Below, one piece after another: positions 26,598 to 35,320 of a stretch of 64,000 nt of DNA; position 1 is the stretch's first letter, and every line of letters starts with the position of its first letter. Source of the stretch: Pontixanthobacter aestiaquae (GTDB lineage: Bacteria > Pseudomonadota > Alphaproteobacteria > Sphingomonadales > Sphingomonadaceae). A program made the position numbers and the translations under genes. Location: contig NZ_WTYZ01000001.1 in the NCBI RefSeq assembly GCF_009827455.1, positions 1,373,001-1,437,000 on the forward strand, in the 5' to 3' direction. The notes beneath the pieces are model-generated. The model saw only the letters and a program-made list of their open reading frames with translations. It did not search any database and was not told where the DNA came from.

Positions 26598-27710
26598 TTA
26601 CGAATGCGGCGTAACCAGATATTTCTCGCCCGTCCGCATCGCGCGGTAATCAATCGCGGCGTCTTTCTCGAGCATTTGCTCAAGATTGACATGCGCTTTG
26701 TAATTGCTGGCGAAAGTCGTCTTCATATTCTGCAACACACGGGTGCGCATGCGGATGACGGTTTCCATGCCAGCCTTGGCGAGGAACGGTGTCAGCAACC
26801 AACCGGCAACATGCCATTGCAGGCCGTATGAAGGCGTCAGAATGGTAGGGCCCAGGTCAAGGCGGCCATATTGGTACATCTTCTTGTCCTGGTTCGAACC
26901 GTAACGGCTGAACTCGGTCATTTTTGATGAGGCGACCTGCTCCATTGCTTTCAAGCAGGCATCAACCATTTTGCCGCCGCCAATCGGATCAAAACCGAGA
27001 TAGGCGTCGGTCGCGTCAATCGCGCTGCGCAATTGCGCCATGAAATCATCGTCGGACGAGTTTACGACGTATTCCGCGCCCTGACTCTTGAGCAGATCGA
27101 CTTGCTCCTGCTTGCGCACGATATTGACCAGCTTCATGTCGTCTTCCTGACAGATGCGGTTGAGCATTTGCCCGAGATTCGAAGCCGCGGCGAGGTGGAT
27201 GATCGCATTGTGACCTTCCATCTTCGCGGTCTCTACGAAACCCAGCGCAGTCATCGGGTTGACGAATGCCGACGCGCCCTCGACCGAAGAAATGTCACCC
27301 AGTGGCAAACACATCGGCGCGTCCGCGATGCAATACTCACCGAACGCATTGCCGGGTACGCATGCCACGCGCTGCCCCATCAGGGCCTGCGCCATCGGAT
27401 CGTCGCCGGTCGCGACAACGGTGCCTGCGCCTTCATTGCCTACGACCGCTTTCTGGCCGTGACGACCTTTTGCGCCCGACAGGAACGGCTCGGGCATTTG
27501 CGCGACGATCTTGCCGGTCGAATATTCGGCATTCTCCAGATCAGCGGCGCTGAACAGCAAGGCAAGATCGGATGGATTAATCGGAGCAGCTTCCATTTTG
27601 ACCAGCACCTGTGTGCCTTTCGGGTCAGCAATAGTGGCTTCCCCGACTTCAACCGTGAGCGTTCCGTCCGCATCGAGAGTTGAGAAAATCTGCTTGCTGG
27701 TCGTGGTCAT
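26598..27710 (-). CDS. MDR-family zinc-independent alcohol/quinone oxidoreductase
   Basis: A 370-residue medium-chain dehydrogenase/reductase. The GroES-like N-terminal domain has VLVKMEAAPINPSDLALL and VVGNEGAGTVVATG; the NADPH-binding domain begins IIHLAAASNLGQMLNRIC, a variant of the AASxxG loop. Catalytic-zinc cysteines are not in place, so a quinone-oxidoreductase/enoyl-reductase type is more likely than a zinc alcohol dehydrogenase. Substrate unknown. The C-terminus (YGLQWHVAGWLLTPFLAKAG) is longer than in classical quinone oxidoreductases. It is monocistronic, with repeats on both sides. Confidence 0.83.
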   Translation of the reverse strand: MTTTSKQIFSTLDADGTLTVEVGEATIADPKGTQVLVKMEAAPINPSDLALLFSAADLENAEYSTGKIVAQMPEPFLSGAKGRHGQKAVVGNEGAGTVVATGDDPMAQALMGQRVACVPGNAFGEYCIADAPMCLPLGDISSVEGASAFVNPMTALGFVETAKMEGHNAIIHLAAASNLGQMLNRICQEDDMKLVNIVRKQEQVDLLKSQGAEYVVNSSDDDFMAQLRSAIDATDAYLGFDPIGGGKMVDACLKAMEQVASSKMTEFSRYGSNQDKKMYQYGRLDLGPTILTPSYGLQWHVAGWLLTPFLAKAGMETVIRMRTRVLQNMKTTFASNYKAHVNLEQMLEKDAAIDYRAMRTGEKYLVTPHS

Positions 27711-27763
27711 GTGTTGGTTCTCCTTTGAAACTTATCCGTAGGGAAGCACAGGAAGACTTACAA

Positions 27764-27863
27764 CCGCAGTAAACCCACCCCCCACTGCGACTAAGCGCCG
27801 CTCCGCGACGCAAAGTCTTGTTGCCCCTCCCTTGAGGGAGGGGTTAGGGGTGGGTGTACGGCG
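27764..27863. repeat. G-rich dispersed repeat, copy 1
   Basis: An approximately 100-bp element that starts CCGCAGTAAACCCACC, contains CTGCGACTAAGCGCCG, then CCCCTCCCTTGAGGGAGGGG and GGGGTGGGTGT. The same order recurs at 30864-30957 and parts at 30121-30213. It sits between the MDR gene and truA. Confidence 0.8.
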
Positions 27864-27887
27864 GCGATGATGGCAGACTAACCCGGC

Positions 27888-28631
27888 TCATTCCGGATAC
27901 CGAGCTGCGACGAAATATAGCCCTTGAGGTGGCGCGTTGCGCCCGAGCGCCTGCCTGTCTTTGGCTTCGAGCGCCTCCTGCAAACGCTGCTTCGACCAGC
28001 GGCCCATGCCGACATAGGCGAGGCAGCCGACCATCGATCGAACCTGATGATGCAGGAAGCTGAGCGCTTCCGCCTCAACCAAAACCCACTCGCCCTCTCG
28101 CCTTACATCCAGCCGGTCGAGCGTTTTGATCGGGCTTTTCGACTGACAATTGACCGAGCGAAACGTGGTGAAATCATGCAGGCCGACAAGCACCTGTGCC
28201 GCATCATGCATCGCAGATTGATCGAGATCCTGCGGCAATTGCCACGCCCGGTTGCGTTCTATCGTCAGCGGCGCGCGGCGGTTGCAGATGCGGTAGATGT
28301 AGCTGCGGCCAATGCAGTCGAACCGCGCATGCCAGCCATCGGGTCTGACTTCGATATGCGTCACGGCTACCGGATGCGGGCGAAGCTGCGCATTGATCGC
28401 TTCCATCACGCGAAACGGTGTCAGTTCGGTCTCGATATCGACATGGCTGCGCATTCCGTAGGCGTGCACGCCCGCATCGGTGCGCCCTGCCGATTGCATC
28501 CGCACCTCTTGGCCGGAAAACGCCAGCACTGCCTCCTCGACCGCTTGCTGCACGCTCGGCCCATGCTTTTGCCGCTGCAGCCCCATAAAAGGCGTGCCGT
28601 CAAATTCGAGAGTGAGCGCGAAGCGGGTCAT
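27888..28631 (-). CDS. truA: tRNA pseudouridine(38-40) synthase
   Basis: A 247-residue TruA, which isomerises uridines 38-40 in the anticodon arm of many tRNAs. The catalytic aspartate is in [16 protein letters not shown] near residue 55; other conserved parts are [14 protein letters not shown] at the N-terminus, [12 protein letters not shown] and [13 protein letters not shown] near the C-terminus. Length is normal. In the order of genes it follows fmt and an unknown lipoprotein on the same strand; many alphaproteobacteria place truA downstream of def-fmt, and here recR and def lie on the other side of fmt. Confidence 0.95.
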   Translation of the reverse strand: MTRFALTLEFDGTPFMGLQRQKHGPSVQQAVEEAVLAFSGQEVRMQSAGRTDAGVHAYGMRSHVDIETELTPFRVMEAINAQLRPHPVAVTHIEVRPDGWHARFDCIGRSYIYRICNRRAPLTIERNRAWQLPQDLDQSAMHDAAQVLVGLHDFTTFRSVNCQSKSPIKTLDRLDVRREGEWVLVEAEALSFLHHQVRSMVGCLAYVGMGRWSKQRLQEALEAKDRQALGRNAPPQGLYFVAARYPE

Positions 28632-28674
28632 CGCCGCTGCCTAAACCAGACAATGCGGATTTAGTGAAGCCTGC

Positions 28675-29178
28675 TTATCCCGCGAGGGTCGGCATCGGCT
28701 TCGCTTCACAGCCGCCATCGAAAGCCACTTCGCGCGGCTCCTTGCCCGGCTCGGTGAGTATTTTGGTTACCTCGAGTGTCTCGGCATCGATCTTGGTTTC
28801 TGTGCGCGTTCCGTTGGGCGCGGTATAATCGGATGCGATCCGCCCGTCGCCTGCCTCCAGCGAGCAGCCCACCATTCCCGGGTAACACATATCGCGCGCC
28901 TGACGGGTCCGCGCGTCATAGCGTTTGGTTTGCCCATCTAGGACGAGAAAATTCTGTGTGATGGTAATGCCCAACTGGCCGTCATAGTTGGGGAAGGCGC
29001 AGTCGATGAACATATCTGCGACCGGCTCCGCCCCTTCCGGAATAGCGAATGCACTGGGCGTCCATTCCGCTTGCGCAGCCTCTGTCGGCGCGCCTTCTGG
29101 CGGGGTGTCTGTTCCATCACATGCCGATAACAGCATTGCAGTAGAAAGGACGGATGCGGCGCAGAATTTGGAACGCAT
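28675..29178 (-). CDS. Hypothetical lipoprotein
   Basis: A 167-residue protein with a lipoprotein signal (lipobox LLSAC near residue 20), a short acidic, proline-rich linker and a compact domain of about 120 residues. The domain has four cysteines (IDCAFPNY, DMCYPGM, GCSLEAG, GGCEAK) that could pair in the periplasm. No family is recognised and no catalytic motif stands out. It lies 24 bases from fmt and 43 from truA on the same strand, so it may share their transcript. Confidence 0.72.
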   Translation of the reverse strand: MRSKFCAASVLSTAMLLSACDGTDTPPEGAPTEAAQAEWTPSAFAIPEGAEPVADMFIDCAFPNYDGQLGITITQNFLVLDGQTKRYDARTRQARDMCYPGMVGCSLEAGDGRIASDYTAPNGTRTETKIDAETLEVTKILTEPGKEPREVAFDGGCEAKPMPTLAG

Positions 29179-29202
29179 AATCGAATCTCCCTCGCGCGGA
29201 AG

Positions 29203-30108
29203 TTAGCCGATCTGCGTTCCCGATGGAACCGGCGAACCGCGCAGAAATTCCGCTGCGTCCATTTTCGGTTTTCCGGCGCGCTGGATGCGCAAGGGGCGCA
29301 GCGCTTTTTCGCCGCATGCGATGGTGAGATTGTCGTCGATGGTAGTCGCGGCTTCGCCCGAGGCATCGATCAGCTCGGCTTTCAGAACTTTCACCCGCTC
29401 GCCGTTCAGTTCGAACCATGCGCCGGGAAACGGGGCTAGCCCGCGGATCTTGCGCTCGATCATTTTGGCGGGTTCGTTCCAGTCGATCTTGGCCTCTGCC
29501 TTATCGATTTTTGGCGCGTGTGTTGCTTCGCTATCGTCCTGTTCGACCGGCTGGTGGAAGCTGAGATTGCGGATCGTGCCAACCATCAGTTGCGCGCCGA
29601 GTTCGGCCAGTTCCTCAGTCAGTTCACCGGTGGTTTTGTCCTCGATAGGTGTGCGTATAGTGGCCAGCATCGGTCCGGTATCAAGCCCTGCTTTCATCTG
29701 CATAATCGTGACGCCGGTGCCCGGATCGCCTGCCATAATCGCGCGGTGGATCGGAGCGGCGCCTCTCCAGCGCGGAAGGATCGAGGCGTGAACATTCAGG
29801 CAGCCATGTTCGGGAATGTCGAGCACCGCCTGTGGCAGGATCATTCCATAGGCTGCGACCACGGCGATATCGGGTTCCAGTGCGGCAAATTGGCGCTGCG
29901 CTTCCTCGGTCTTTAGCGAAGTGGGGCAGCATACTTCGATGCCGAGCTCTTCTGCTTTCAGCTGAACCGGTGAGGGTTGTAATTTCTTGCCGCGGCCAGC
30001 GGGGCGGGGCGGCTGGGTATAGACGCCAACGATATCGTGCGCGGCTTCGTGCAGCGCGGCCAAAGTCGGCACGGCAAAGTCCGGTGTTCCCATGAAGATG
30101 ATGCGCAT
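29203..30108 (-). CDS. fmt: Methionyl-tRNA formyltransferase
   Basis: A 301-residue enzyme that formylates initiator Met-tRNA using 10-formyltetrahydrofolate. The N-terminus MRIIFMGTPDFAVPTLAAL and the catalytic region LNVHASILPRWRGAAPIHRA with the downstream HPRDxG-equivalent PGTGVTIMQMKAGLDTGPML are clear; the C-terminal tRNA-binding domain ends in FLRGSPVP. The ATG at 30108 is chosen; a longer frame to 30204 would translate the G-rich repeat just upstream. Peptide deformylase, which removes the formyl group, is close by on the other strand (30992-31570). Confidence 0.95.
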   Translation of the reverse strand: MRIIFMGTPDFAVPTLAALHEAAHDIVGVYTQPPRPAGRGKKLQPSPVQLKAEELGIEVCCPTSLKTEEAQRQFAALEPDIAVVAAYGMILPQAVLDIPEHGCLNVHASILPRWRGAAPIHRAIMAGDPGTGVTIMQMKAGLDTGPMLATIRTPIEDKTTGELTEELAELGAQLMVGTIRNLSFHQPVEQDDSEATHAPKIDKAEAKIDWNEPAKMIERKIRGLAPFPGAWFELNGERVKVLKAELIDASGEAATTIDDNLTIACGEKALRPLRIQRAGKPKMDAAEFLRGSPVPSGTQIG

Positions 30109-30120
30109 TTTGTTTCTTTC

Positions 30121-30213
30121 CCCCCTCCCTTGAGGGAGGGGTTGGGGGTGGGTGTACCGCTTTCGCAAGGGCCGCCGTACACCCCCTCCCGACCTCCCCC
30201 TCAAGGGAGAGGA
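30121..30213. repeat. G-rich dispersed repeat, inverted pair
   Basis: Two facing copies of the TTGAGGGAGGGG...GGGTGTAC unit: the left reads CCCTCCCTTGAGGGAGGGG then GGGTGTACCGC, and the right, read on the minus strand, gives CTCTCCCTTGAGGGGGAGG then GTGTACGGC. They lie between the divergent fmt and recR starts, where such a structure could affect both promoters. Confidence 0.75.
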
Positions 30214-30257
30214 GATTGTGGTTCAATTCCTATTCGTTTCGCCCTAACTAGGCTTCC

Positions 30258-30854
30258 ATGGCTTCGCAAGAGATCGAGACATTGGCCGCGGCATTGGCGC
30301 GTCTTCCCGGATTGGGGCCACGCTCTGCGCGGCGGGCGGTGTTGTGGCTGGTGAAACGGCGGGAAAATTCGCTCGGCCCGCTGCTCGATGCGCTGGAGGC
30401 GGTGCGCGACAAGCTGGTCGAATGCGACTTGTGCAGCAATGTCGATACCCAGAACCCCTGCGGCATTTGCGCCGATCCGCGCCGCGATCAGAGGTCGATC
30501 TGCGTGGTGGAGGATGTGTCCGACCTGTGGGCGCTCGACCGCGCTAAACTGTTCACCGGTCGCTATCATGTTCTAGGCGGGAAGCTCTCAGCAATGGATG
30601 GTGTGCGGCCCGAGGACTTGAATATCGGAGCATTGCTGGAGCGTGTGCAAGCTGGCGGGATTGATGAGGTCGTTCTGGCGATGAATGCCACGTTGGAAGG
30701 GCAAACCACTGCGCATTACATCGCCGATCGTTTGGAAAATTTTCCGGTGCGGATTACGCAATTGGCGCACGGCCTGCCGGTCGGCGGCGAGCTGGATTAT
30801 CTCGACGAGGGCACACTGGCGCAGGCGCTTCGGGCGCGCAGGCCGGTGGATTAG
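30258..30854 (+). CDS. recR: Recombination protein RecR
   Basis: A 198-residue recombination mediator that works with RecF and RecO in loading RecA at gaps. Features in order: N-terminal helix-hairpin-helix [19 protein letters not shown], a C4 zinc finger made by [20 protein letters not shown] near residue 55, and a Toprim domain with [15 protein letters not shown] and the [19 protein letters not shown] region. Length is normal. It starts the short plus-strand group recR-def, divergent from fmt. Confidence 0.95.
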   Translation: MASQEIETLAAALARLPGLGPRSARRAVLWLVKRRENSLGPLLDALEAVRDKLVECDLCSNVDTQNPCGICADPRRDQRSICVVEDVSDLWALDRAKLFTGRYHVLGGKLSAMDGVRPEDLNIGALLERVQAGGIDEVVLAMNATLEGQTTAHYIADRLENFPVRITQLAHGLPVGGELDYLDEGTLAQALRARRPVD

Positions 30855-30863
30855 CCGCAACTG

Positions 30864-30957
30864 CCGTAAACCCATCCCGCTGCGACTAACCGTGCGGCGC
30901 CCGGTAAGTCTCACCGCCCCTCCCTTGATGGAGGGTTTGGGGTGGGTGTTCGACGCT
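30864..30957. repeat. G-rich dispersed repeat, copy 2
   Basis: Matches 27764-27863 through CCGTAAACCCATCCC, CTGCGACTAACC, a CCCCTCCCTTGATGGAGGG variant and GGGGTGGGTGTTC. It lies between recR and def. Confidence 0.78.
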
Positions 30958-30991
30958 TGCGGGATCGGACAACCCTCCCTAAATAGCCCGC

Positions 30992-31570
30992 ATGGCTATC
31001 CGTGAAATCCTTGAAGTGCCGGATCCCCGGCTGAAAACCGTGTCCACTCCCGTCACCACCTTTGACGATGAGTTGAAAGTGCTCGTCGAAGATATGTTCG
31101 AGACGATGTATGACGCGCCGGGCATTGGCCTCGCCGCGATCCAGGTTGGCGTGCCCAAGCGGGTGCTGGTGATCGATCTGCAAGAGCCCGACATGGACGC
31201 AGAGCCCGAAGAGTGCGGTCACGACCATGGCGACGGCGAAGGTGCGCACAAGCACTATCCGCCCAAAAAAGACCCGCGTGTGTTCATCAATCCGGAAATT
31301 CTCGATCCGGCCGAGCAACTGGCGACCTATCAGGAAGGCTGCCTGTCAGTCCCCGAGATTTACGCCGACGTTGACCGTCCCGAGACGTGCAAAGTCCGCT
31401 ATCAGGATTTGGACGGCAACACGCATGAGGAAAAGCTCGATGGGCTGATGGCAACCTGCATCCAGCATGAGATGGATCACCTCGAAGGCATATTGTTCAT
31501 CGACCACCTCAGCCGGCTGAAAAAGCAAATGGCGCTGAAAAAGCTGAACAAGCTGCGCAAGGCGGCGTAG
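30992..31570 (+). CDS. def: Peptide deformylase with charged insertion
   Basis: A 192-residue metal hydrolase that removes formyl from new polypeptides. Motif 1 GIGLAAIQVGVP, motif 2 EGCLSVPEIYADV (metal-ligand Cys) and motif 3 CIQHEMDHLEGILF (HExxH) are all intact. Between motifs 1 and 2, residues about 65-95 form an insertion rich in Asp, Glu, His and Gly, including CGHDHGDGEGAHKHY; it is longer than in E. coli Def and is on the surface in this position. A metal-storing or specificity role is speculative. A bidirectional terminator follows directly. Confidence 0.95.
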   Translation: MAIREILEVPDPRLKTVSTPVTTFDDELKVLVEDMFETMYDAPGIGLAAIQVGVPKRVLVIDLQEPDMDAEPEECGHDHGDGEGAHKHYPPKKDPRVFINPEILDPAEQLATYQEGCLSVPEIYADVDRPETCKVRYQDLDGNTHEEKLDGLMATCIQHEMDHLEGILFIDHLSRLKKQMALKKLNKLRKAA

Positions 31571-31587
31571 TCGCCACTTCCATCCAA

Positions 31588-31620
31588 TAAAAAAGCCCTC
31601 GAAACCGAGGGCTTTTTCTT
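31588..31620. terminator. Bidirectional intrinsic terminator between def and the Cys-rich gene
   Basis: Hairpin AAAAGCCCTCG/CGAGGGCTTTT with a four-base loop (31591-31615 core) and A/T tracts on both sides. It serves def (plus) and the DUF326-like gene (minus), which converge here. Confidence 0.9.
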
Positions 31621-31636
31621 TTCATCCGGCCTGGTC

Positions 31637-32026
31637 CTAGTTCATCGTGGACAAGGCTTTGCGGAAGTCTTCCACGCATTCACGGCACATCTTTGAGCAG
31701 CGCTGGCAATGCGGATTGTCATGCGTACCGCAATGCTCTGCGCTTGCTTCACATGCGACGATCGCAGTTTCCAGAAGTGATTTGATCACAGCCACATTGC
31801 CCGATGTCCGGCGGCTGGCGACGCGATATACCGCTGTGCAAATATCAGACGTGTCGGAACAAAGGCGAATGCATTCGCGCATATCCATTTCGTGTGATGA
31901 ACACGCATCGACGCAGCTATTGGCAATCGCGGCGCAATACATTGCATGCTTTACAGCTTCGCCCAGTTCGTCCGTGTAATCGTCGCCTACTTGCGGGTGG
32001 TCCTGAATCATCTCTTTGATCGACAT
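31637..32026 (-). CDS. Four-helix-bundle cysteine-rich (DUF326-type) copper-binding protein
   Basis: A 129-residue soluble protein with 13 or so cysteines arranged along predicted helices: CAAIANSCVDACSSHEMDM, MRECIRLCSDTSDIC, IVACEASAEHC and a C-terminal CQRCSKMCRECVEDF. The pattern and length match the DUF326 family of four-helix bundles related to copper storage proteins, where inward-facing Cys bind Cu(I). No signal peptide, so a cytosolic store is expected. The ATG at 32026 has AAGGAG eight bases upstream, which decides it over an earlier in-frame start at 32062. No copper pump or regulator is adjacent. Confidence 0.85.
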   Translation of the reverse strand: MSIKEMIQDHPQVGDDYTDELGEAVKHAMYCAAIANSCVDACSSHEMDMRECIRLCSDTSDICTAVYRVASRRTSGNVAVIKSLLETAIVACEASAEHCGTHDNPHCQRCSKMCRECVEDFRKALSTMN

Positions 32027-32120
32027 AGTGTTTTCTCCTTCAGTAACTCCAGCGTTTGACATGGGGGATTGGTTCCAAATCGTGCTTGGCTAGCCGGAGC
32101 GTTCCAGCTATGTTCCGGCA

Positions 32121-33527
32121 ATGGACACGCTGACCCTTGTATCAATATTCCTAGCGTTACTGATCGGCGGCGGTGCGGGCTGGTTTTTCGGTTCGCGGCC
32201 CGTGGCCGAATGGCGCGAGCGCTTTGCCGAGCGTGACACCGAGGCGAAGGATGCGGCCGAGAAAGTCAGCCGGATGGCGCCCGAATTGGCGACTATGAGC
32301 GACCGTGCGGCGAGGGCGGACGGGCTGGCTGCGCAACTCGACCAGACGCGCGAGGAATTGACCGGATTGAAAGCACAAGCGGCCGGGTTTGCGGAACAGA
32401 AACGCTTGCTTGAAGAATCGCGCGAGAAGCTGCTTAAAGAATTCGAGAACACCGGCGCGCAGGTGCTTGGAAAGGCTCAGGAAGCGTTTCTACGCCGTGC
32501 AGACGAGCGGTTCAAACAATCCGAAGAAACCGGCGAGCAGAAGATCAAGGCACTGCTGGAACCGGTCGGACAGCGCCTCAAGAATTACGAAGAGCAGGTC
32601 GCCACTTTGGAAGCCAAGCGGGTCGATGCGTTTGGCCAGCTCACCGGCCTGATCGACAATATGCAAAAGGGCCAGGAAGAGGTCCGGCGCGAGGCGCAGC
32701 GGCTTGGCAACTCGCTGACCAATGCCCCCAAAGCACGCGGGCGTTGGGGGGAGCGGGCGTTGCAAAATGTCCTCGAACAATGCGGACTATCACAACATAC
32801 CGATTTCAATCTCGAGCAGTCGGTTGATACGTCCGAAGGCCGCTTGCGGCCCGATGCGATCGTCAATGTGCCTGGGCAAAAAAAGCTGATTATTGACGCC
32901 AAGGTTTCACTCAATGCGTATCAGGAAGCATTCGAAGCGGATGATGATGATGACCGCAAAGTGTCGCTTGCTGCCCACGCCAAATCGATGCGCAATCATG
33001 TGCAGCAATTGGGTGCGAAGAGCTACCAAAGCCAATTTGATGAAGCGCCCGATTATGTAGTGATGTTTGTGCCCGGTGAGCATTTTATCGCGGCAGCGCT
33101 GGAAGCTGACCCCGATCTATGGGACTTCGCTTTCCAGAACGGCGTATTGCTGGCTTCGCCGACCAACCTCGTTGCGATAGCGCGGACCATCGCGCAGGTC
33201 TGGCGGCAGGATCAGCTTGCTGATGAAGCGCGCGAAATCGGTAAGGCGGGGGCTGAATTATACGAACGTTTGGCCGTCGCTTCACAGCATTTGAAGCGGA
33301 TGGGATCGGGCCTCGAAACCGCTGTCGGCAATTACAACAAGTTCGTCGGAAGCTTCGAGCGTAATGTCTTGTCCTCGGGCAAACGCCTTGCGGAAAAGGG
33401 CATTGAAGTGGGCAAGCGTGAAATCGAGGAAGTCCCGCTGGTTGAAGGCGCGCCCCGCTATACTTCCGCAGATGTCGAAGCGGATGAACACGCTGCGCTG
33501 GCGGATAAATCGAACGCGGCGGATTAG
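32121..33527 (+). CDS. rmuC: DNA recombination protein RmuC
   Basis: A 468-residue protein with an N-terminal membrane anchor (LVSIFLALLIGGGAGWFFG), a long coiled coil (about 30-200) and the RmuC nuclease-like domain: KARGRWGERALQNVLEQCGL, DAIVNVPGQKKLIIDAKVSL and YVVMFVPGEHF. RmuC limits inversions at short inverted repeats in E. coli and has been tied to phage defence; the D...DAK core is of the PD-(D/E)XK type. The C-terminus ends in an acidic tail. Monocistronic, with a structured region after it (33632-33720). Interesting in a genome rich in inverted repeats. Confidence 0.93.
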   Translation: MDTLTLVSIFLALLIGGGAGWFFGSRPVAEWRERFAERDTEAKDAAEKVSRMAPELATMSDRAARADGLAAQLDQTREELTGLKAQAAGFAEQKRLLEESREKLLKEFENTGAQVLGKAQEAFLRRADERFKQSEETGEQKIKALLEPVGQRLKNYEEQVATLEAKRVDAFGQLTGLIDNMQKGQEEVRREAQRLGNSLTNAPKARGRWGERALQNVLEQCGLSQHTDFNLEQSVDTSEGRLRPDAIVNVPGQKKLIIDAKVSLNAYQEAFEADDDDDRKVSLAAHAKSMRNHVQQLGAKSYQSQFDEAPDYVVMFVPGEHFIAAALEADPDLWDFAFQNGVLLASPTNLVAIARTIAQVWRQDQLADEAREIGKAGAELYERLAVASQHLKRMGSGLETAVGNYNKFVGSFERNVLSSGKRLAEKGIEVGKREIEEVPLVEGAPRYTSADVEADEHAALADKSNAAD

Positions 33528-33631
33528 AGCGTAATTTTCCTACACGCATTTGGTTTGCTAAGCGCGGCTCTGTTCTTTGAAAATGGCAGTTCCGCGAAGC
33601 AATAGCGGGCAGAGGGGGCCTTGTTCGTTTG

Positions 33632-33720
33632 GTGTCGCCTTCGCCAATTGAATGGTAAGCTACTGATAGTATTAAGAAAATATGGAAATTGCGAAGGCGA
33701 CACGGTGTCGCTTTTGTCGT
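33632..33720 (+). terminator. Terminator with an alternative long stem downstream of rmuC
   Basis: GTGTCGCCTTCGC (33632-33644) pairs with GCGAAGGCGACAC (33691-33703) in a long hairpin with a 46-base interior. The right arm is also half of a second palindrome, GCGACACGGTGTCGC (33697-33711), followed by TTTTGTCGTTTTG. The two structures exclude each other, as in an attenuator, but the simplest role is ending rmuC transcription. The second palindrome type recurs near 50343. Confidence 0.5.
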
Positions 33721-33724
33721 TTTG

Positions 33725-34462
33725 TTAATTGGCTGGGTCGAAACTTAGCCCAAGAATGTCCGGTCGGTCGATAATGAGTGCGCCGGACGGTGAAAAAACA
33801 ATGTTTGTCGGCTGGCTAAACAGCTCAAGGAAACGTTGCTCAAACTTGCCAGTCAGGCCCTGACAGCGCATCTTCGTCATCGCCAGCGGTCCGACATACA
33901 ATAAACTTCCCTCGACACGGTATTCGGCCGAGAAGCGGTTGCAGCCTGTTGTTCCCGAGACCGTGCCATTGGCAAAGCGCAGCGTTCCATCGAATTGACG
34001 CGGGATCATATCGCGGAATGCAGGCAGTTGTTTTTGTCCGCGCCAAGCGCTGCCTTCCAAATCCGCTGGGGGGAGCTTCACGCCGCCGCAGCCAATAAGC
34101 TTACGGCCGTTCACATCTACACGAATGCTGTGAAAATAGCGGTCCCCGCTCATGGAGTCAGTGCAATGACCGCCGAGAAATTCAATTGTCAGACCGTCCA
34201 TCCGGTAGACTTGCCGGTCCGAATCAAATGCTTGTCCCGCCGGAACCTTTCCGGTCTTGTCGATTCCGAGCGATGCAATCGAGATCGAGTAGCTTTCTGG
34301 ATTGATTGTCATTTGCCAGTCCGGACCGCTCCCGAATGCTGTGATCGATCCCGGCTTACCGTCTGGGGCTTTGGGAATCGAATGAACCGGTCCGGGTTGG
34401 GGGCAGCCCCCTAAAGTCAGCGCGACCGGCAGAAGCAATAGAGATGTTTTGTTAGATGGCAT
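33725..34462 (-). CDS. META/HslJ-domain lipoprotein
   Basis: A 245-residue lipoprotein (signal with lipobox LGGC near residue 20). Residues 35-130 form an undefined domain with the COG3650-like pair DWQMTINPESYSI and GHCTDSMSG. Residues 135-240 are a META (DUF306) domain: LEGSAWRGQKQL, VSGTTGCNRFSAEY and LAMTKMRCQGLTGKFEQRFL. META proteins such as HslJ are linked with heat shock, novobiocin resistance or motility, with no defined biochemistry. It is separated by 51 bases from the methyltransferase gene upstream and may be independent. Confidence 0.82.
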   Translation of the reverse strand: MPSNKTSLLLLPVALTLGGCPQPGPVHSIPKAPDGKPGSITAFGSGPDWQMTINPESYSISIASLGIDKTGKVPAGQAFDSDRQVYRMDGLTIEFLGGHCTDSMSGDRYFHSIRVDVNGRKLIGCGGVKLPPADLEGSAWRGQKQLPAFRDMIPRQFDGTLRFANGTVSGTTGCNRFSAEYRVEGSLLYVGPLAMTKMRCQGLTGKFEQRFLELFSQPTNIVFSPSGALIIDRPDILGLSFDPAN

Positions 34463-34513
34463 CGATGATGGCCTAAATACGTCGAACTGAACGGTGCCCG
34501 AACGCTGGCTATG

Positions 34514-35320
34514 CTATTGTGATGCTAGAACTTCGTAAGCCAGCACAGCACCTGCCACCGCAGCATTCAAGCTGTCAGCGCGGCCTTTCATCGGCATGGT
34601 CACACGGAGATCGCATTCGTCTTCATACGCCTCGGGCAGACCGCGCGATTCATTGCCCACAAACACAAAGCACGGGGCAGAGTAGGGCGCACCGCGGTAA
34701 TCGACCGCGTCGCGCAGGCTCGCGGCGACCAATTGACCTGCTCCGCCGCGCAGCCACGGTACAAATTCGTCCCAAGTCGCGCGGCCGATTTGCTGGGTGA
34801 AGACTGCACCCATGCTGGCGCGCACGGCCTCCACTGAGAATGGATCGGCGCAATCGTCGATCAGGATCAAGCCGCCTGCGCCGACAGCATCGCAGGTCCG
34901 CAGCATCGTGCCGAGATTGCCCGGATCGCGCAGCGCCTGTGCGACCATCCAGATCGGGCCCTGCGAGCGGTCCAACGACGATAACGACGTGTCGAATTCG
35001 GCAAACACGCCTGCGACTGTCTGCGGATTATCCTTGCCCGTGATCTTGGTCAGGATGTCGGGCGTGGTTTCGATAATCTCGCCGCCAGCGCCCGCGACCG
35101 CTGCTTCCAGCTCATCGAGCAATGGATGGGCATCGCGCTTTGCGGCCATCACCAGCGTTTCCGGCAGCTTGCCGCATTCGCGCGCATCGGTCAGCAGCCG
35201 AAGTCCCTCAGCGAGGAATTTGCCTTCACGTTTGCGGTGCTTTTTCTCGCGCAGACTGCGCAGATATTTGACTGTGGGATTGGAAAAGCCGGTTATTTCA
35301 CGCCGCTCGAAAGAGGACAT
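34514..35320 (-). CDS. TrmH-family RNA 2'-O-methyltransferase
   Basis: A 268-residue SPOUT methyltransferase. The N-terminal substrate-binding domain has FSNPTVKYLRSLREKKHRKR and FLAEGLRLLTDA, as in rRNA methyltransferases of the RlmB type; the catalytic knot has ALRDPGNLGTMLRTCDA (motif 1), VFVGNESRGLPEAY (motif 2) and MPMKGRADSLNAAVAGAV (motif 3). It should methylate a ribose in rRNA or tRNA; the exact target cannot be read. The start shares one base with the ptsH stop (TAATG), so it is translationally coupled to the PTS genes. Confidence 0.9.
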   Translation of the reverse strand: MSSFERREITGFSNPTVKYLRSLREKKHRKREGKFLAEGLRLLTDARECGKLPETLVMAAKRDAHPLLDELEAAVAGAGGEIIETTPDILTKITGKDNPQTVAGVFAEFDTSLSSLDRSQGPIWMVAQALRDPGNLGTMLRTCDAVGAGGLILIDDCADPFSVEAVRASMGAVFTQQIGRATWDEFVPWLRGGAGQLVAASLRDAVDYRGAPYSAPCFVFVGNESRGLPEAYEDECDLRVTMPMKGRADSLNAAVAGAVLAYEVLASQ

